From JBDNIO01 sp041688215 (GTDB lineage: Bacteria > Pseudomonadota > Gammaproteobacteria > Nevskiales > Salinisphaeraceae), in assembly GCA_041688215.1 (NCBI GenBank), contig JBDNIO010000067.1, positions 1-26,757 of the forward strand: DNA of 26,757 nucleotides, given 5' to 3'. A program made the position numbers and the translations under genes. Within the stretch, counting starts at the first letter, position 1, and each line of letters opens with the position of its first letter. Shown piece after piece: positions 14,818 to 23,113 of this stretch. The notes below the pieces were generated by a model. It saw nothing but the letters and a program-made list of their open reading frames with translations. It ran no database searches and was not told where the DNA came from.

Positions 14818-15594
14818 CTAAATTTTGTAACCGCCATCTACGCTGATTACCTGGCCAGTAATGCCGGCGGACTCGGGTGCGGCCAGCAGGGCGGCCATGG
14901 GCCCAAGTTCTTCCGGTTCCAGGATGCGTTTCTGGGCGTTTTCCTGTTCCATCATCGCCTTCACCGTGGCGGCATCGGTCTCGTAAAGTTCAGCTAATGT
15001 ATCCCAATCCGAGAGCTGGGTATTAGTCCAGCCGGGACACAGGGTATTCACCGTTATCGAAGTGGGTATTTGGTAAATCATAGAACGCATCATGCCGATC
15101 AGGCCGTGTTTGCCGGCCGTGTAGGCCATCAGCCCGCCGCCACGTTTGGCATAGCCCGAGCCGTTGAAAATGATGCGGCCGTAATCCTGTTTTACCATAT
15201 AGGGCAGGGCGTAGCGGCTAGCGTAATAGGCGCTGGTCAGGTTCAAAAATAGATTGGTTTCGAATAGCGCGTCATCGTGGGTGAGCGCGAGTTGCTGGTG
15301 CAGTTCTCCGGTAAGACCGCCGACGTTGTTCATGAGGATATCGATCTGGCCAAAGCGTTCAGCGGTGGTCTTGACCATGTTCTTGATGGATTCGGCATCA
15401 GTGGCATCGCTAATCACCGTGTCTACCTTGCGGCCCAAGGCCTCGATTTCGCCGGCAACGCTGTCCAGTTCGGACTGGGTGCGAGAGCTGAGCATGATGT
15501 CCGCACCCTCGCGCGCGATTTCCAGCGCAATCGCCCGGCCTATGCCGCGGCCGCTACCCGTGACCAGGGCAACACGTTTATCCAGTCGACCCAT
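14818..15594 (-). CDS. SDR-family oxidoreductase (FabG-like)
   Basis: This is a classical short-chain dehydrogenase of 258 residues. The cofactor motif TGSGRGIG lies at about residues 12-19, NNVG in the central strand, the active-site serine in FNGSGYAKRGGG, the catalytic YxxxK in YTAGKHG, and a C-terminal GQVISVDGGYKI. The AAGGA site 6 nt before the ATG supports the start. It is the first gene of a two-gene minus-strand unit with the enoyl-CoA hydratase-like gene. The combination of 3-oxoacyl/3-hydroxyacyl-type SDR and crotonase suggests CoA-ester chemistry, but paralogues are too many for a specific assignment. Confidence 0.9.
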   Translation of the reverse strand: MGRLDKRVALVTGSGRGIGRAIALEIAREGADIMLSSRTQSELDSVAGEIEALGRKVDTVISDATDAESIKNMVKTTAERFGQIDILMNNVGGLTGELHQQLALTHDDALFETNLFLNLTSAYYASRYALPYMVKQDYGRIIFNGSGYAKRGGGLMAYTAGKHGLIGMMRSMIYQIPTSITVNTLCPGWTNTQLSDWDTLAELYETDAATVKAMMEQENAQKRILEPEELGPMAALLAAPESAGITGQVISVDGGYKI

Positions 15595-15963
15595 AACTTT
15601 TCCTTGTATTAATGTGTTGCCTCGACAGTACGGGCGTGAACGGTTGCCGACACCACCCTTACGGGTAAATCCATGCCCTCAAAATCAGTGTCCTGCGTCC
15701 AGGGCAGGGCGCCCAAGCCCGCACGCGGTGGGTGGCGAGGTGCCCGCCCACCGAGCTTTATTCCTCCCTCGACGAGCCCGCGCATGCCTCACGCTACGGC
15801 TGAACTGCGGAATTTGCGTATGCACTTCGGTTGGCGGGCGCGGTCGGGCTTTCGCATGCCCTGGCTGCTGGAAGTTGTGTAGCGCCGCGCATATTCCACG
15901 GCCCGGCATGGTATCTATTCTGGAATACGGATACAGGTGTACGCTTTTGCGCGATAAAACCAT
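15595..15963. other. 369-nt spacer without a recognisable gene
   Basis: This spacer separates the SDR/hydratase unit from jetD. Small open frames exist on both strands (for example 15685-15963 minus and 15673-15882 plus), but their arginine/proline-rich translations match no family I know and overlap each other. One GC-rich hairpin is visible at 15726-15753 (10-bp stem CGGTGGGTGG / CCGCCCACCG with one G-T pair and an 8-nt loop). It could end transcription after jetD, whose stop is at 15964. The promoter for the SDR gene must lie in the right-hand part of the SDR-proximal sequence, but no clear -35/-10 pair is seen. Confidence 0.4.
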
Positions 15964-17169
15964 TCAGTTTTCTCTCGATAAACGCGCAAGCGCGGCTGTT
16001 AGTTCAGAAAACGGAATGCGCTCCTGCTCCAGGCGCAGGCAGTGCCCGTAGCGGTGTTCGCGCAGCGCGGCCAGGGTCACTTTTTCGTTCCCGGTAAGCT
16101 GTTGCCAATTTGCATCGGAGCGAGCTGCCGTTGGCTCGTCGACGGCGAGCTCACGATAGCGAGCCAGTAAACGCTCGTGCATTAACAGCGACTCGGTTTG
16201 CGGATAATAGCCGCGCATGCGCGAGAGTATCGCGAAGCCATGGGTGTCTATGTCGCCCCAATAAATTATTCGTTTGCCCGTAAGCCAGGGGATGTTTTTG
16301 AGTACGCCCAAGCCGTGGCCCAGACCGAACACAACGATGGCGTCGTTAACGTCGGGAAAGGCCAGCCCATTGGATTTGTTCTCGGTGACGAACACGGTGG
16401 CGCAGGGTGGGTCTAGCAGTTGGAAGTCCGATTGCACTAACGTCATATCGCCAATGCTGCGGTAATGTCGGCGCAGCGCGGGGTCGAGCAGCCTTAGCCG
16501 AATGCCAGGCTGGTCGTAGCGCAAGCCCAGGCGATGGGCGAATCGATGCCTGGGCGCGGGCGCTTCGGTTTCCTGCATTGCCGCATCCGGCAGCGCCATG
16601 CGCAGCAATTCATCCAGGATTTTCTGGTGTGATTCAATAAACTTGGTATCTATGCCGGGAATGTCCAGCGCACGCAGGTATTGATCCGGTCGTGGATGGG
16701 CGGTAAACCACTCGCAGACCGTGAGTAACTGGCCCCAAACCGGTTGCACTGCGAGCCCGGCCATGGGCTTGCTGTGCAACCATTCGAGTAATGCCGGAAG
16801 CCGCGCGTAGGTGGCTTCAATCTGCGCGGCGAAGTCTGTAAATTCGTCCGCGCGCCCGGCCAAAGCCAGACAGTCTGCGCGCGATTCTATCCAGGCCTTA
16901 GCCGGGATGCGCTGCGTGCCCAGCTTGCGTAGCCGCTTATCCGTGTATTCCAGCCGGTAGCCCGCGGATTTTTTACTGCGGGCGCTTGCCTCCAACGCGC
17001 TAATCCATTGCTGCACACCCGCGTAATCGCTTAGTAATGCGCGTGATGAAGGGGGCGCGAGTGCAATCTGCAAGGGATAGCTTTCCTCGCCACCCAACCA
17101 CTCGCCGAGCAAGCGTCCGCTGTCCCAGTGTTTACATGCTACGGCCTTGATTTCTGCGGATGTACGCAT
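15964..17169 (-). CDS. jetD: Wadjet JetD, Toprim-like nuclease subunit
   Basis: This 401-residue protein has the DUF3322 (N-terminal) plus DUF2220 (C-terminal) layout of JetD, the nuclease of Wadjet anti-plasmid systems. In the N-terminal half, RLEYTDKRLRKLGTQRIPAK and VCEWFTAHPRPDQYLRALDI with GIDTKFIESHQKILDELL are typical. The C-terminal half has a Toprim-like acidic set: Glu263 in FVTENKSNGLAFP, and Asp306 and Asp308 in YWGDIDTHGFAIL. These residues would bind the metal for DNA cleavage. In characterised systems JetD cuts circular DNA after JetABC loop extrusion. It is the last jet gene but lies 414 nt away from jetC, across two palindromic elements, so it may need its own promoter. ATG 17169 has only a weak ribosome site. 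Confidence 0.92.
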   Translation of the reverse strand: MRTSAEIKAVACKHWDSGRLLGEWLGGEESYPLQIALAPPSSRALLSDYAGVQQWISALEASARSKKSAGYRLEYTDKRLRKLGTQRIPAKAWIESRADCLALAGRADEFTDFAAQIEATYARLPALLEWLHSKPMAGLAVQPVWGQLLTVCEWFTAHPRPDQYLRALDIPGIDTKFIESHQKILDELLRMALPDAAMQETEAPAPRHRFAHRLGLRYDQPGIRLRLLDPALRRHYRSIGDMTLVQSDFQLLDPPCATVFVTENKSNGLAFPDVNDAIVVFGLGHGLGVLKNIPWLTGKRIIYWGDIDTHGFAILSRMRGYYPQTESLLMHERLLARYRELAVDEPTAARSDANWQQLTGNEKVTLAALREHRYGHCLRLEQERIPFSELTAALARLSREN

Positions 17170-17217
17170 GCTGATTTAATGCTTCTCTGGCTGCAGCGGT
17201 GATCAAAAAGATTACCT

Positions 17218-17349
17218 GATTATGCTTCAAACTCAGCCGGGTGGCGTCAAGCCCCTGACCTCGTCACCCCGGAAGCCGCTGCGCTCAGCTCGCGTTGCTC
17301 GGCTCCGCATTTTCCGGCATGACGGGCTAGCTGAGTTTGGGACATAATC
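17218..17349. repeat. Palindromic MITE-like element A between jetC and jetD
   Basis: Outer inverted repeats of 20 nt lie at 17218-17237 (GATTATGCTTCAAACTCAGC) and 17330-17349, matching at 17 of 20 positions. A nested 13-nt pair is CGTCACCCCGGAA (17262-17274) with TTCCGGCATGACG (17312-17324), two mismatches. An inner AGCCG/CGGCT follows. The element has no coding capacity and resembles miniature inverted-repeat elements that a transposase would move in trans. I see no other copy in the window. Confidence 0.75.
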
Positions 17350-17404
17350 AAGAAAGATTGAGAGGTTACGTACGAGACTCAGATGGCAGCGTCTTATGCT
17401 GTAG

Positions 17405-17566
17405 GGCAAGTCTGTGACTTGTGTGCTGCGCTTAGCTCGCTACGCTCGGGCAAGCGGCACGCTTGCCCTGTAATCGGCTCGCGCCATCGATATTGTGCGA
17501 AAACTGATTGCTACCTGAAGGCGTACATAACCACTAAAGATTATGACTGTAAAACACAGACTTGCC
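17405..17566. repeat. Palindromic MITE-like element B between jetC and jetD
   Basis: A perfect 12-nt terminal inverted repeat is GGCAAGTCTGTG (17405-17416) with CACAGACTTGCC (17555-17566). Inside is a perfect 9-bp hairpin GGGCAAGCG / CGCTTGCCC with a 3-nt loop (17448-17468). It differs in sequence from element A, so it looks like an independent insertion. A 66-residue open frame (17383-17583 plus) runs through it but is an accident of the repeat. Confidence 0.7.
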
Positions 17567-17583
17567 TTGTTGTGCCGGTCTGA

Positions 17584-20500
17584 TTATCCCAGCCGCCGCG
17601 CTTTTTCCTCCAGATACTCTTCGATGGTTAGATTACGTAAATAAGAGCGATTGTCCTCGGCGTAGACGAAGTGCACGGCGTGGATGTATTGCTCGATCAC
17701 GTTGACCTTTTGCAACGGCGTGACGATGAGCAGTTGCAGGTTGAGTTTGCCGAAAAGTTCCAGCCCGTAGCGGGTGGATTCGTCCGAGCCGCGCCCGAAG
17801 GCTTCGTCGATAACCACGAAGCGAAACGAGCGCGAGCGGGTCTCGCCCCATTCCAGCCCGAACTGGTAGGCCAGGCTCGCGGCGAGCACGGTGTAGGCGA
17901 GCTTTTCCTTTTGCCCGCCGGACTTGCCACCGGAGTCCGGGTAAAACTCTTTTTCGCTGTTGTCTTCGCGCCAGCGTTCGCTGGCCGCAAAGCCGAACCA
18001 GTTACGCACATCGGTTACTTTCTGCGTCCAGCGCGCATCGGCTTCCACAGTGCCGTCGCGGCCGCGGAAACGCTCCACCAGCGTTTTCACGCGGTAGAAA
18101 CGTTGCTCCGAGTAGATGTCGTCCTCGCCGAAGCTGGATTCCAGAATGCCGACAAGCTGCTGGCGGAATTCGCGAATCTCGACGTCCTGGGTGCGCTCGC
18201 GTTGCAAACTAATGTAGGTGCCGGTGTTGTATTCCACCGCGCGCAGCGATTTATTGATGCGGTCGATTTTTTCGCCGATGGCTTCTTCCTGTTCGGCGAG
18301 GCGGTTTTGCAGCAGCGCCAGGCCCTGGATCGTGTGTTCGCGCAACAGTTCCGCGAAGCGTTGGCGGTGGCGCGGCAGGTCGTCGGCTTGCAGACGCTTC
18401 AGCATGTCGCGGTATTCGCCCAAGGCTTGCGGGCTGGCGTCGAACTCGGTGGTTTCGGCCGGGTAATCGCGGCGAAATTCGGTCATGCGCGCGGTGAGCG
18501 TATCGGCCGCCGCGCGCAGGCGTTTGTCCAGCGCGTCGATTTGGGCCTGCAGGGTCTCGCGTTGTTCGCGCTCGCGCAGGTTCAAATTCTTGAGCGTGAG
18601 TTCGTCCCCCGTATCGAGCATGCGCGCGTCCAGGCGCGGGAAATGCTGTTCGCGTAATGCCGGGTGCAATGCTGCGAGCGTGGACTGCGCATCGGCGATA
18701 TTGCCCTGCGCCTGTTCCAGGCTTTGCTCGGCCTGCGCGATCTTGCCAAGCTGTGCGTTGAGCTGATCCTGAAGCTCAACGATGCGGTTTTTGCCCGCCT
18801 GCAACTGCTGCTCCAAGGTTCGGAGCTGGTCGCTGGCAGCGCGTAGCTGCTCGCGTTCGGTTTCCAGCCGCTGTATTTCGCGCGCCGCGGCCTGCCAGTG
18901 AATTTTCTCGTAGCTGGTGTAGCGCAGCAGGTCGCGCAGGTCGTCCCGGCGCTGCTCGCGCTGGGCCAGTTTTTGTTTTATCCCGGCAATCTTCTGCCCG
19001 GTTTGCTGGATGTGTTGCTCTGCGGCGCGTATTTGTTCGGACAAGGCTTGCAGCTTGCTCTCGATATTCCAGCCGAGTACGTAACGGCTGCGGTCGGTGA
19101 GCGCGTGGCGGTCGTCTTTTTCGTGTCGGCGGCCGCCGCTTTTCATTTGACCGGCCGCGGTAAGCGCGTTCTTCTCGCGCTGGAAACGGGTCAGGTCATC
19201 GCAGCACACATAGTCGAAGCGCCTGGTCAGCTCGCGCGTTAACCAGGCGTAGTATTCGCTGTCGGACTTGACGGTCAGTTTGCGCACCAGCGACTCCGGC
19301 GCGACTTGCGGCAAGCGCGTGTCGGTTTGGGCCTCGACGCGGAAATACACCAGCCGCCCGCCCAATGCCGTGCGCTCCACATAGCGGGCCACCTGTGCGG
19401 ATAAGTCCTCGGGCACCAGCAGACTCAATGCAAAGCCATGCAGCACGCGTTCGATAGCGCCTTGCCAGCCGGCTTCGTCTTCGCGCACCTCGATCAGTTC
19501 GCCGGCGAAGGCAAGACGTTGTTCGCCAACATCGAGCGCCTCGCACAGCGCGCTGCGAATTTCCAGCTGCACTCGGGGGATGTTGCTGCGCCGGGCTTTT
19601 ATTATTTCGAGATCACGCGCCAATTCTTCATGCGCCTTGCGGGTCTGTTGCATTTGCACCGCGGCATCGACCCGCGCCTGGTCGAGTTCGGCCTTTTCCT
19701 GGTCATCACTGTCCAGGGCTTGCTGTGCGCTTTGGCGGTTGCGGTGGAAGCTGTCGTCGTTGGCGGCCACCGTGAACTCCAGCCGCTCGCTCAATTTACG
19801 ATAATTGTCTGCCGCCGCCTGGCGCTGGCGGCGGGTTTCGTTTTCACGGCTGATCGCGTTTTCGATTTCTTTCAGGCGGTCGCCGCCGGCGGCGCTGAGC
19901 GCCAACCGTACTTCGTCCTGTTGTCCGCGCACGCGGTCCAGATCCGTCTGCAGGCGGTCCCGGCGCTCGCGGCGTTTGTCCAGGTCCAGGATTAACTCGG
20001 TCACCTGTTCGGTAAGCAGGGCGTGCGCGGTGTGTGCGAACCAGCCGGCGAGCGCGTCGCGGTCGCCGCGTGTGGCCTCGGCTTCATCGGAAGTCGCCTG
20101 ATGGCGTTCGCCGAGTTCGACTATCGGCTGCAGGCGCTCTATCTGGGTCTGGGCTTTGAGTACCGCGTCGTGTGCGGCATTCAAATTATCGAAGTCGGCG
20201 AGCAACTGATCGAGGGTCTCGTCTACCGCGGCTTCTTCGAGCATATGCTGGCGCACAAACGCAGTGAGGTCGCCCACCGATTTCATCGATACGGTCTGGT
20301 AGAACAGCTCCAGCGCCTGGCGCGATTCCAGCCCCAGCAACCGGCGGAAGTGCTCGGCGTATTGTTCGAAGCTGTCTTTGATCTCGACGTGTTCGGTCTC
20401 GCGCAGGCGCTTGCGCAGTTGTTTGATTTTGCCGCCGAAATCGCCGAAGTCTTCGGCGATACTCAAGCGCCGCTCGGCGGCAATAAACAGGCGCTCCGGG

Positions 20501-20937
20501 TTGCGTTCGCCCGGTTTAAGCCACCAGACCTGGGCCAGGGTCACGTGGCGGTCGAAACCGGCGTTGTAAAAATGCGCCAGCAGCACCGTGTATTGTTTTT
20601 CGTCGCGCAGGAAGCGGCCCCGGGATTGGCGGCTGACTTCGTCCTGGGTGGCGCCGTACGCGCCGCGCACGTATGTGTAGGGGCTGCGCTCCTGGCGCTC
20701 GGCGCCGGCGGCCTTGTTGTAGGTGATGCGGTGGCTGGGAAACAGCAATGTAGTCAGCCCGTCCACCAGCGTGGATTTGCCCGAGCCGATGTCGCCGGTA
20801 AGCAGCGCGTTGCGCCCGTTGGGCTCGATCACCCAGGCGCGGCCGTCGAACGTGCCCCAGTTGTAGCACTCGAAGCGCGCCAGGCGAAAGCCGGCCAGGC
20901 TGTCTTCGTCGGCGAAATCCAGTAAGTCGTCCTGCAT
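17584..20937 (-). CDS. jetC: Wadjet JetC, SMC/MukB-like ATPase
   Basis: This is the motor subunit of a type I Wadjet complex, an SMC-like ATPase. The product is 1117 residues from ATG 20937, 2 nt after the jetB stop. The open frame extends further upstream but overlaps jetB and is not needed. Motifs: N-terminal FECYNWGTFDGR and Walker A GDIGSGKST at residues 48-56; then long coiled coils around a central hinge-like domain (about residues 440-580, FAGELIEVREDEAGWQGAI, RVLHGFALSLLVP); and a C-terminal ATPase half with signature SGGQKEKLAY near residue 1006 and Walker B FVVIDEAFGRG with Asp/Glu near 1044-1045. The split ATPase halves with intervening coiled coil are the SMC layout. Known JetABC complexes extrude DNA loops to sense small circular plasmids. 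Confidence 0.95.
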   Translation of the reverse strand: MQDDLLDFADEDSLAGFRLARFECYNWGTFDGRAWVIEPNGRNALLTGDIGSGKSTLVDGLTTLLFPSHRITYNKAAGAERQERSPYTYVRGAYGATQDEVSRQSRGRFLRDEKQYTVLLAHFYNAGFDRHVTLAQVWWLKPGERNPERLFIAAERRLSIAEDFGDFGGKIKQLRKRLRETEHVEIKDSFEQYAEHFRRLLGLESRQALELFYQTVSMKSVGDLTAFVRQHMLEEAAVDETLDQLLADFDNLNAAHDAVLKAQTQIERLQPIVELGERHQATSDEAEATRGDRDALAGWFAHTAHALLTEQVTELILDLDKRRERRDRLQTDLDRVRGQQDEVRLALSAAGGDRLKEIENAISRENETRRQRQAAADNYRKLSERLEFTVAANDDSFHRNRQSAQQALDSDDQEKAELDQARVDAAVQMQQTRKAHEELARDLEIIKARRSNIPRVQLEIRSALCEALDVGEQRLAFAGELIEVREDEAGWQGAIERVLHGFALSLLVPEDLSAQVARYVERTALGGRLVYFRVEAQTDTRLPQVAPESLVRKLTVKSDSEYYAWLTRELTRRFDYVCCDDLTRFQREKNALTAAGQMKSGGRRHEKDDRHALTDRSRYVLGWNIESKLQALSEQIRAAEQHIQQTGQKIAGIKQKLAQREQRRDDLRDLLRYTSYEKIHWQAAAREIQRLETEREQLRAASDQLRTLEQQLQAGKNRIVELQDQLNAQLGKIAQAEQSLEQAQGNIADAQSTLAALHPALREQHFPRLDARMLDTGDELTLKNLNLREREQRETLQAQIDALDKRLRAAADTLTARMTEFRRDYPAETTEFDASPQALGEYRDMLKRLQADDLPRHRQRFAELLREHTIQGLALLQNRLAEQEEAIGEKIDRINKSLRAVEYNTGTYISLQRERTQDVEIREFRQQLVGILESSFGEDDIYSEQRFYRVKTLVERFRGRDGTVEADARWTQKVTDVRNWFGFAASERWREDNSEKEFYPDSGGKSGGQKEKLAYTVLAASLAYQFGLEWGETRSRSFRFVVIDEAFGRGSDESTRYGLELFGKLNLQLLIVTPLQKVNVIEQYIHAVHFVYAEDNRSYLRNLTIEEYLEEKARRLG

Positions 20938-20939
20938 GC

Positions 20940-21539
20940 TTATTCGCTGTCCACGTCCAGGCCTGCGTGCTCGCGGTATTCGTTCAGCTTGGTTTCCAGG
21001 TCCGCTAGCCATTGCGCATCCACCAGCGCCTTGATGATGCGGCGTACTTCAAACTTTGCCGAATCGTTTTGCAAGGGGCGCAGCAGCCCGAAGCCTTCGG
21101 CCTGGCCGAGCAGCCGTTCGATTTGTTCCAGGGTTTTGGCTTCGTTGTTGCTGGCGGGCATGAACAGGCGCATGTCTTCGATCAAAGTCTCGCGGGTGAC
21201 GATCAGCCGGGTTTCGTCGCCGCCCGCGTCCAGTTCCAGCAGGCGTTTGCGCAGCAGCACCAGTAATACCGATAAGCGAAACGACAGGTTATGCCGCGGG
21301 ATGAGCCGGGGCAGGGGCGACTCGTCAGCAGCTTCCGTTTCCGATGCTTGACGCAAAAACGCATAGCCCTCGGCCTCGTCCAGCAACAACTCCAGGCCGA
21401 TCACCGCGCAATAGTCGCGCGCACTCGCCTGGTCGGCCAGCAGGTCGCGCCAGGTCTCGGGTTGGCGGTCGCGATACACCGGGCCTTTGTAAAGATTAAC
21501 TATGGCGGCGGCGGTGGGGTTGGCGATGGTGTCGATCAT
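20940..21539 (-). CDS. jetB: Wadjet JetB, MukE-like subunit (DUF4194)
   Basis: This is a 199-residue protein of the DUF4194 family, the size and place of JetB, the MukE-like winged-helix partner of the JetA kleisin. Recognisable segments are VNLYKGPVYRDRQPETWRDL near the N-terminus, YCAVIGLELLLDEAEGYAFL, SFRLSVLLVLLRKRLLELD, and a C-terminal winged-helix-like part with LLGQAEGFGLLRPL and FEVRRIIKALVDAQWL. Its ATG overlaps the jetA stop in an ATGA arrangement (4 nt) and jetC follows after 2 nt, so the three genes are translationally coupled. JetB has no catalytic motif. Its role is structural, in the JetABC condensin-like complex. Confidence 0.93.
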   Translation of the reverse strand: MIDTIANPTAAAIVNLYKGPVYRDRQPETWRDLLADQASARDYCAVIGLELLLDEAEGYAFLRQASETEAADESPLPRLIPRHNLSFRLSVLLVLLRKRLLELDAGGDETRLIVTRETLIEDMRLFMPASNNEAKTLEQIERLLGQAEGFGLLRPLQNDSAKFEVRRIIKALVDAQWLADLETKLNEYREHAGLDVDSE

Positions 21540-22984
21540 CGCGTGAAGATTGCCTGAGGCAGCCGCAGCCGGCGAACCGCGCCGCGGGTCAAGCGCAACG
21601 ACACCGGCGTGTCTTCGCGGTCGTCGATTGTGGCGCGCTCGTCACGGCTGGCCAATTCCAGATAGCCGATTACCTCGGCCAGTCCTTCCTGCGGCGGTTC
21701 GGCTTCCAATACGGCGGACAGCGTGATTTGCTCGCGCCCGGCGAGCAGGCGGGTGACATTGGCACGCAGGGTTTCCAGGTCGACGAATGACTGGGTAAAC
21801 AGCGCGTCGACGCTGCCCTCTGCGTGTCCCACTGCAATGGCGGCGTCTTCCAGCCGTGTTTCGCTGGGCGGCGTGTACAGGCGTCGCGACATCAGGCTAC
21901 TCAGTTCGGGTTTGACGTCATCCAGCCAGGCGACTGTACCGGCAGGTGGTTCGTCCTTGAGCGTAACCGCCAGGCGTTCAATACGCCCGGCCAGCTCCCC
22001 GATGCGGCGGTTTTGGGCCCAAACCCGGTCATCGAGGAACTTGCGCAGTTGCTCGTTCAGACGGCTTAAGCTGCGTTGGACCTGTTCCCCGGCACCGGTT
22101 AGCCGGGAGATCAAACGCTCAAGCATGGGATCGCGTTCGATGCGCTCCAGCGCCGGCAGCGCCAGCACGCGTTCGAGCAGGGTGCGCAGGTCGCGTTGCT
22201 CGGCCGGGTTCAGCAATAGCTCCCAGAACGCACGGAAACTGCGGCCTTCGTCGGATTCGGCGATGATGTCCTGCTCGCTGAAAATCTCGTCCAGCAACAT
22301 GCCGCGGGTGCTTTCACTTGTGGCGATGCGCTCGCGCGTGGCGCGGTCGAGGCCGCGGAAATTTTCCTCCACCTGCCGGAAATCAGCCAGCAGCCGGCGC
22401 ACGGTGTCTTCCAGGCGCAGGAAGCGTTCGCGCACCTGCGTGTCGTCCAGCGTATCCAGCTTGCCGGCGCGCACCCGCTCGATCTGCGTATCGAGTGCCG
22501 CGCGCTCGGTTTGCAGGCGGGCCAGCCGCTCGGCCTGGGTTTCATCGCCTTCCTGTACGATCTCGCGCAGTAGCGCAAACATCGCCCGCAGACGCGATTC
22601 CGTGCCTACGAATTCGCGCTGTTCCAGGCCGTCGAGCAACTCGATCGCGCGTTCGGTCGCCGGGGTTAAATCGTAGGCCGGTTCGTCGCCACGCGCAGGA
22701 TAGTACTTGCGCAGAAAAGGCAGTTCCGGGCGGGTCCAATCGTCCAGGTATTTCGCGGGCGGTTTAGGGTAAATGGCCTCGCCTTCACGCTCGCGCAGTT
22801 GATAGAGATAATCGCCCAGCTCCGATTCCAGCTCCGCCTGGCGTAATTCCCGCCGCCCCGGCGCGATAAACACACGCTGCAAAAAGCCGATAATCAGCGG
22901 CAGATTCTGCGCCGCCAACAACCGCAGCAGCGGGTGGTGTTCGCGCAAGTAGCGGACGTGATCGTGATCGAGCGGGCTGGGCAT
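21536..22984 (-). CDS. jetA: Wadjet JetA, kleisin-like subunit (DUF3375)
   Basis: This 482-residue DUF3375 protein opens the jet operon. Family features are the N-terminal HDHVRYLREHHPLLRLLAAQN and LIIGFLQRVF, then YPKPPAKYLDDWTRPELPFL and RKYYPARGDEPAYDLTPATE. The FVGTESRLRAMFALLREIV helix and a long helical central part follow, with FSEQDIIAESDEGRSFRAF. JetA is the MukF/kleisin-like subunit that bridges the JetC heads and binds JetB. The call of type I Wadjet rests on the DUF3375-DUF4194-SMC-DUF3322/2220 set taken together. The gene starts at ATG 22984 and is divergent from the biotin carrier-carboxyltransferase gene, with 129 nt between the two starts holding the promoter. Confidence 0.94.
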   Translation of the reverse strand: MPSPLDHDHVRYLREHHPLLRLLAAQNLPLIIGFLQRVFIAPGRRELRQAELESELGDYLYQLREREGEAIYPKPPAKYLDDWTRPELPFLRKYYPARGDEPAYDLTPATERAIELLDGLEQREFVGTESRLRAMFALLREIVQEGDETQAERLARLQTERAALDTQIERVRAGKLDTLDDTQVRERFLRLEDTVRRLLADFRQVEENFRGLDRATRERIATSESTRGMLLDEIFSEQDIIAESDEGRSFRAFWELLLNPAEQRDLRTLLERVLALPALERIERDPMLERLISRLTGAGEQVQRSLSRLNEQLRKFLDDRVWAQNRRIGELAGRIERLAVTLKDEPPAGTVAWLDDVKPELSSLMSRRLYTPPSETRLEDAAIAVGHAEGSVDALFTQSFVDLETLRANVTRLLAGREQITLSAVLEAEPPQEGLAEVIGYLELASRDERATIDDREDTPVSLRLTRGAVRRLRLPQAIFTR

Positions 22985-23113
22985 GCGGCTAAGTTATCGC
23001 GTATTGCGAGATTCCGACAAATTTTGCGTCTTGGCAAACCGGTGCAAAAGCGGCAAACTGAATTTCCGTATTACGTCCGTAGAGTGCGGTTTAGCTGAAT
23101 CTGAAGGAGTTAT
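22985..23113. promoter_or_regulatory. Divergent promoter region of jetA and the biotinyl-carboxyltransferase gene
   Basis: This 129-nt spacer must serve both directions. A 7-nt motif GGCAAAC occurs twice in direct orientation at 23033-23039 and 23052-23058, start-to-start distance 19 nt (about two helical turns), and could be an operator. A strong AAGGAG ribosome site at 23104-23109 serves the rightward gene. No confident -35/-10 pairs were identified. Confidence 0.35.

Noticed and set aside
15685..15963. 92-codon minus-strand open frame between jetD and the SDR gene
   Set aside because: Low-complexity Arg/Pro/His composition, no ribosome site and no similarity to known Wadjet accessory proteins.
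15254..16051. 265-codon plus-strand open frame spanning the SDR gene, the spacer and the jetD end
   Set aside because: It crosses two real minus-strand genes, is serine/arginine-rich and has no ribosome site or family pattern.
17405..17566. CRISPR-like repeat array next to the defence operon
   Set aside because: The repeats are inverted pairs within one element, not multiple direct repeats with regular spacers. No cas genes are present.
17383..17583. 66-codon cysteine-containing open frame between jetC and jetD
   Set aside because: It is mostly made of the inverted-repeat element B (both terminal repeats and the inner hairpin). A small toxin or zinc peptide is not supported.
17671..18657. 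328-codon open frame on the plus strand opposite jetC (and a similar one at 20023-20925)
   Set aside because: Both lie antisense to the conserved coding sequence of the SMC-like ATPase and have no recognisable domain.
20938..21012. Extended N-terminus of JetC beginning upstream of ATG 20937
   Set aside because: The extra 25 residues overlap jetB in another frame, are Arg/Pro/Gly-rich and unlike the family. ATG 20937 fits the 2-nt spacing after jetB.
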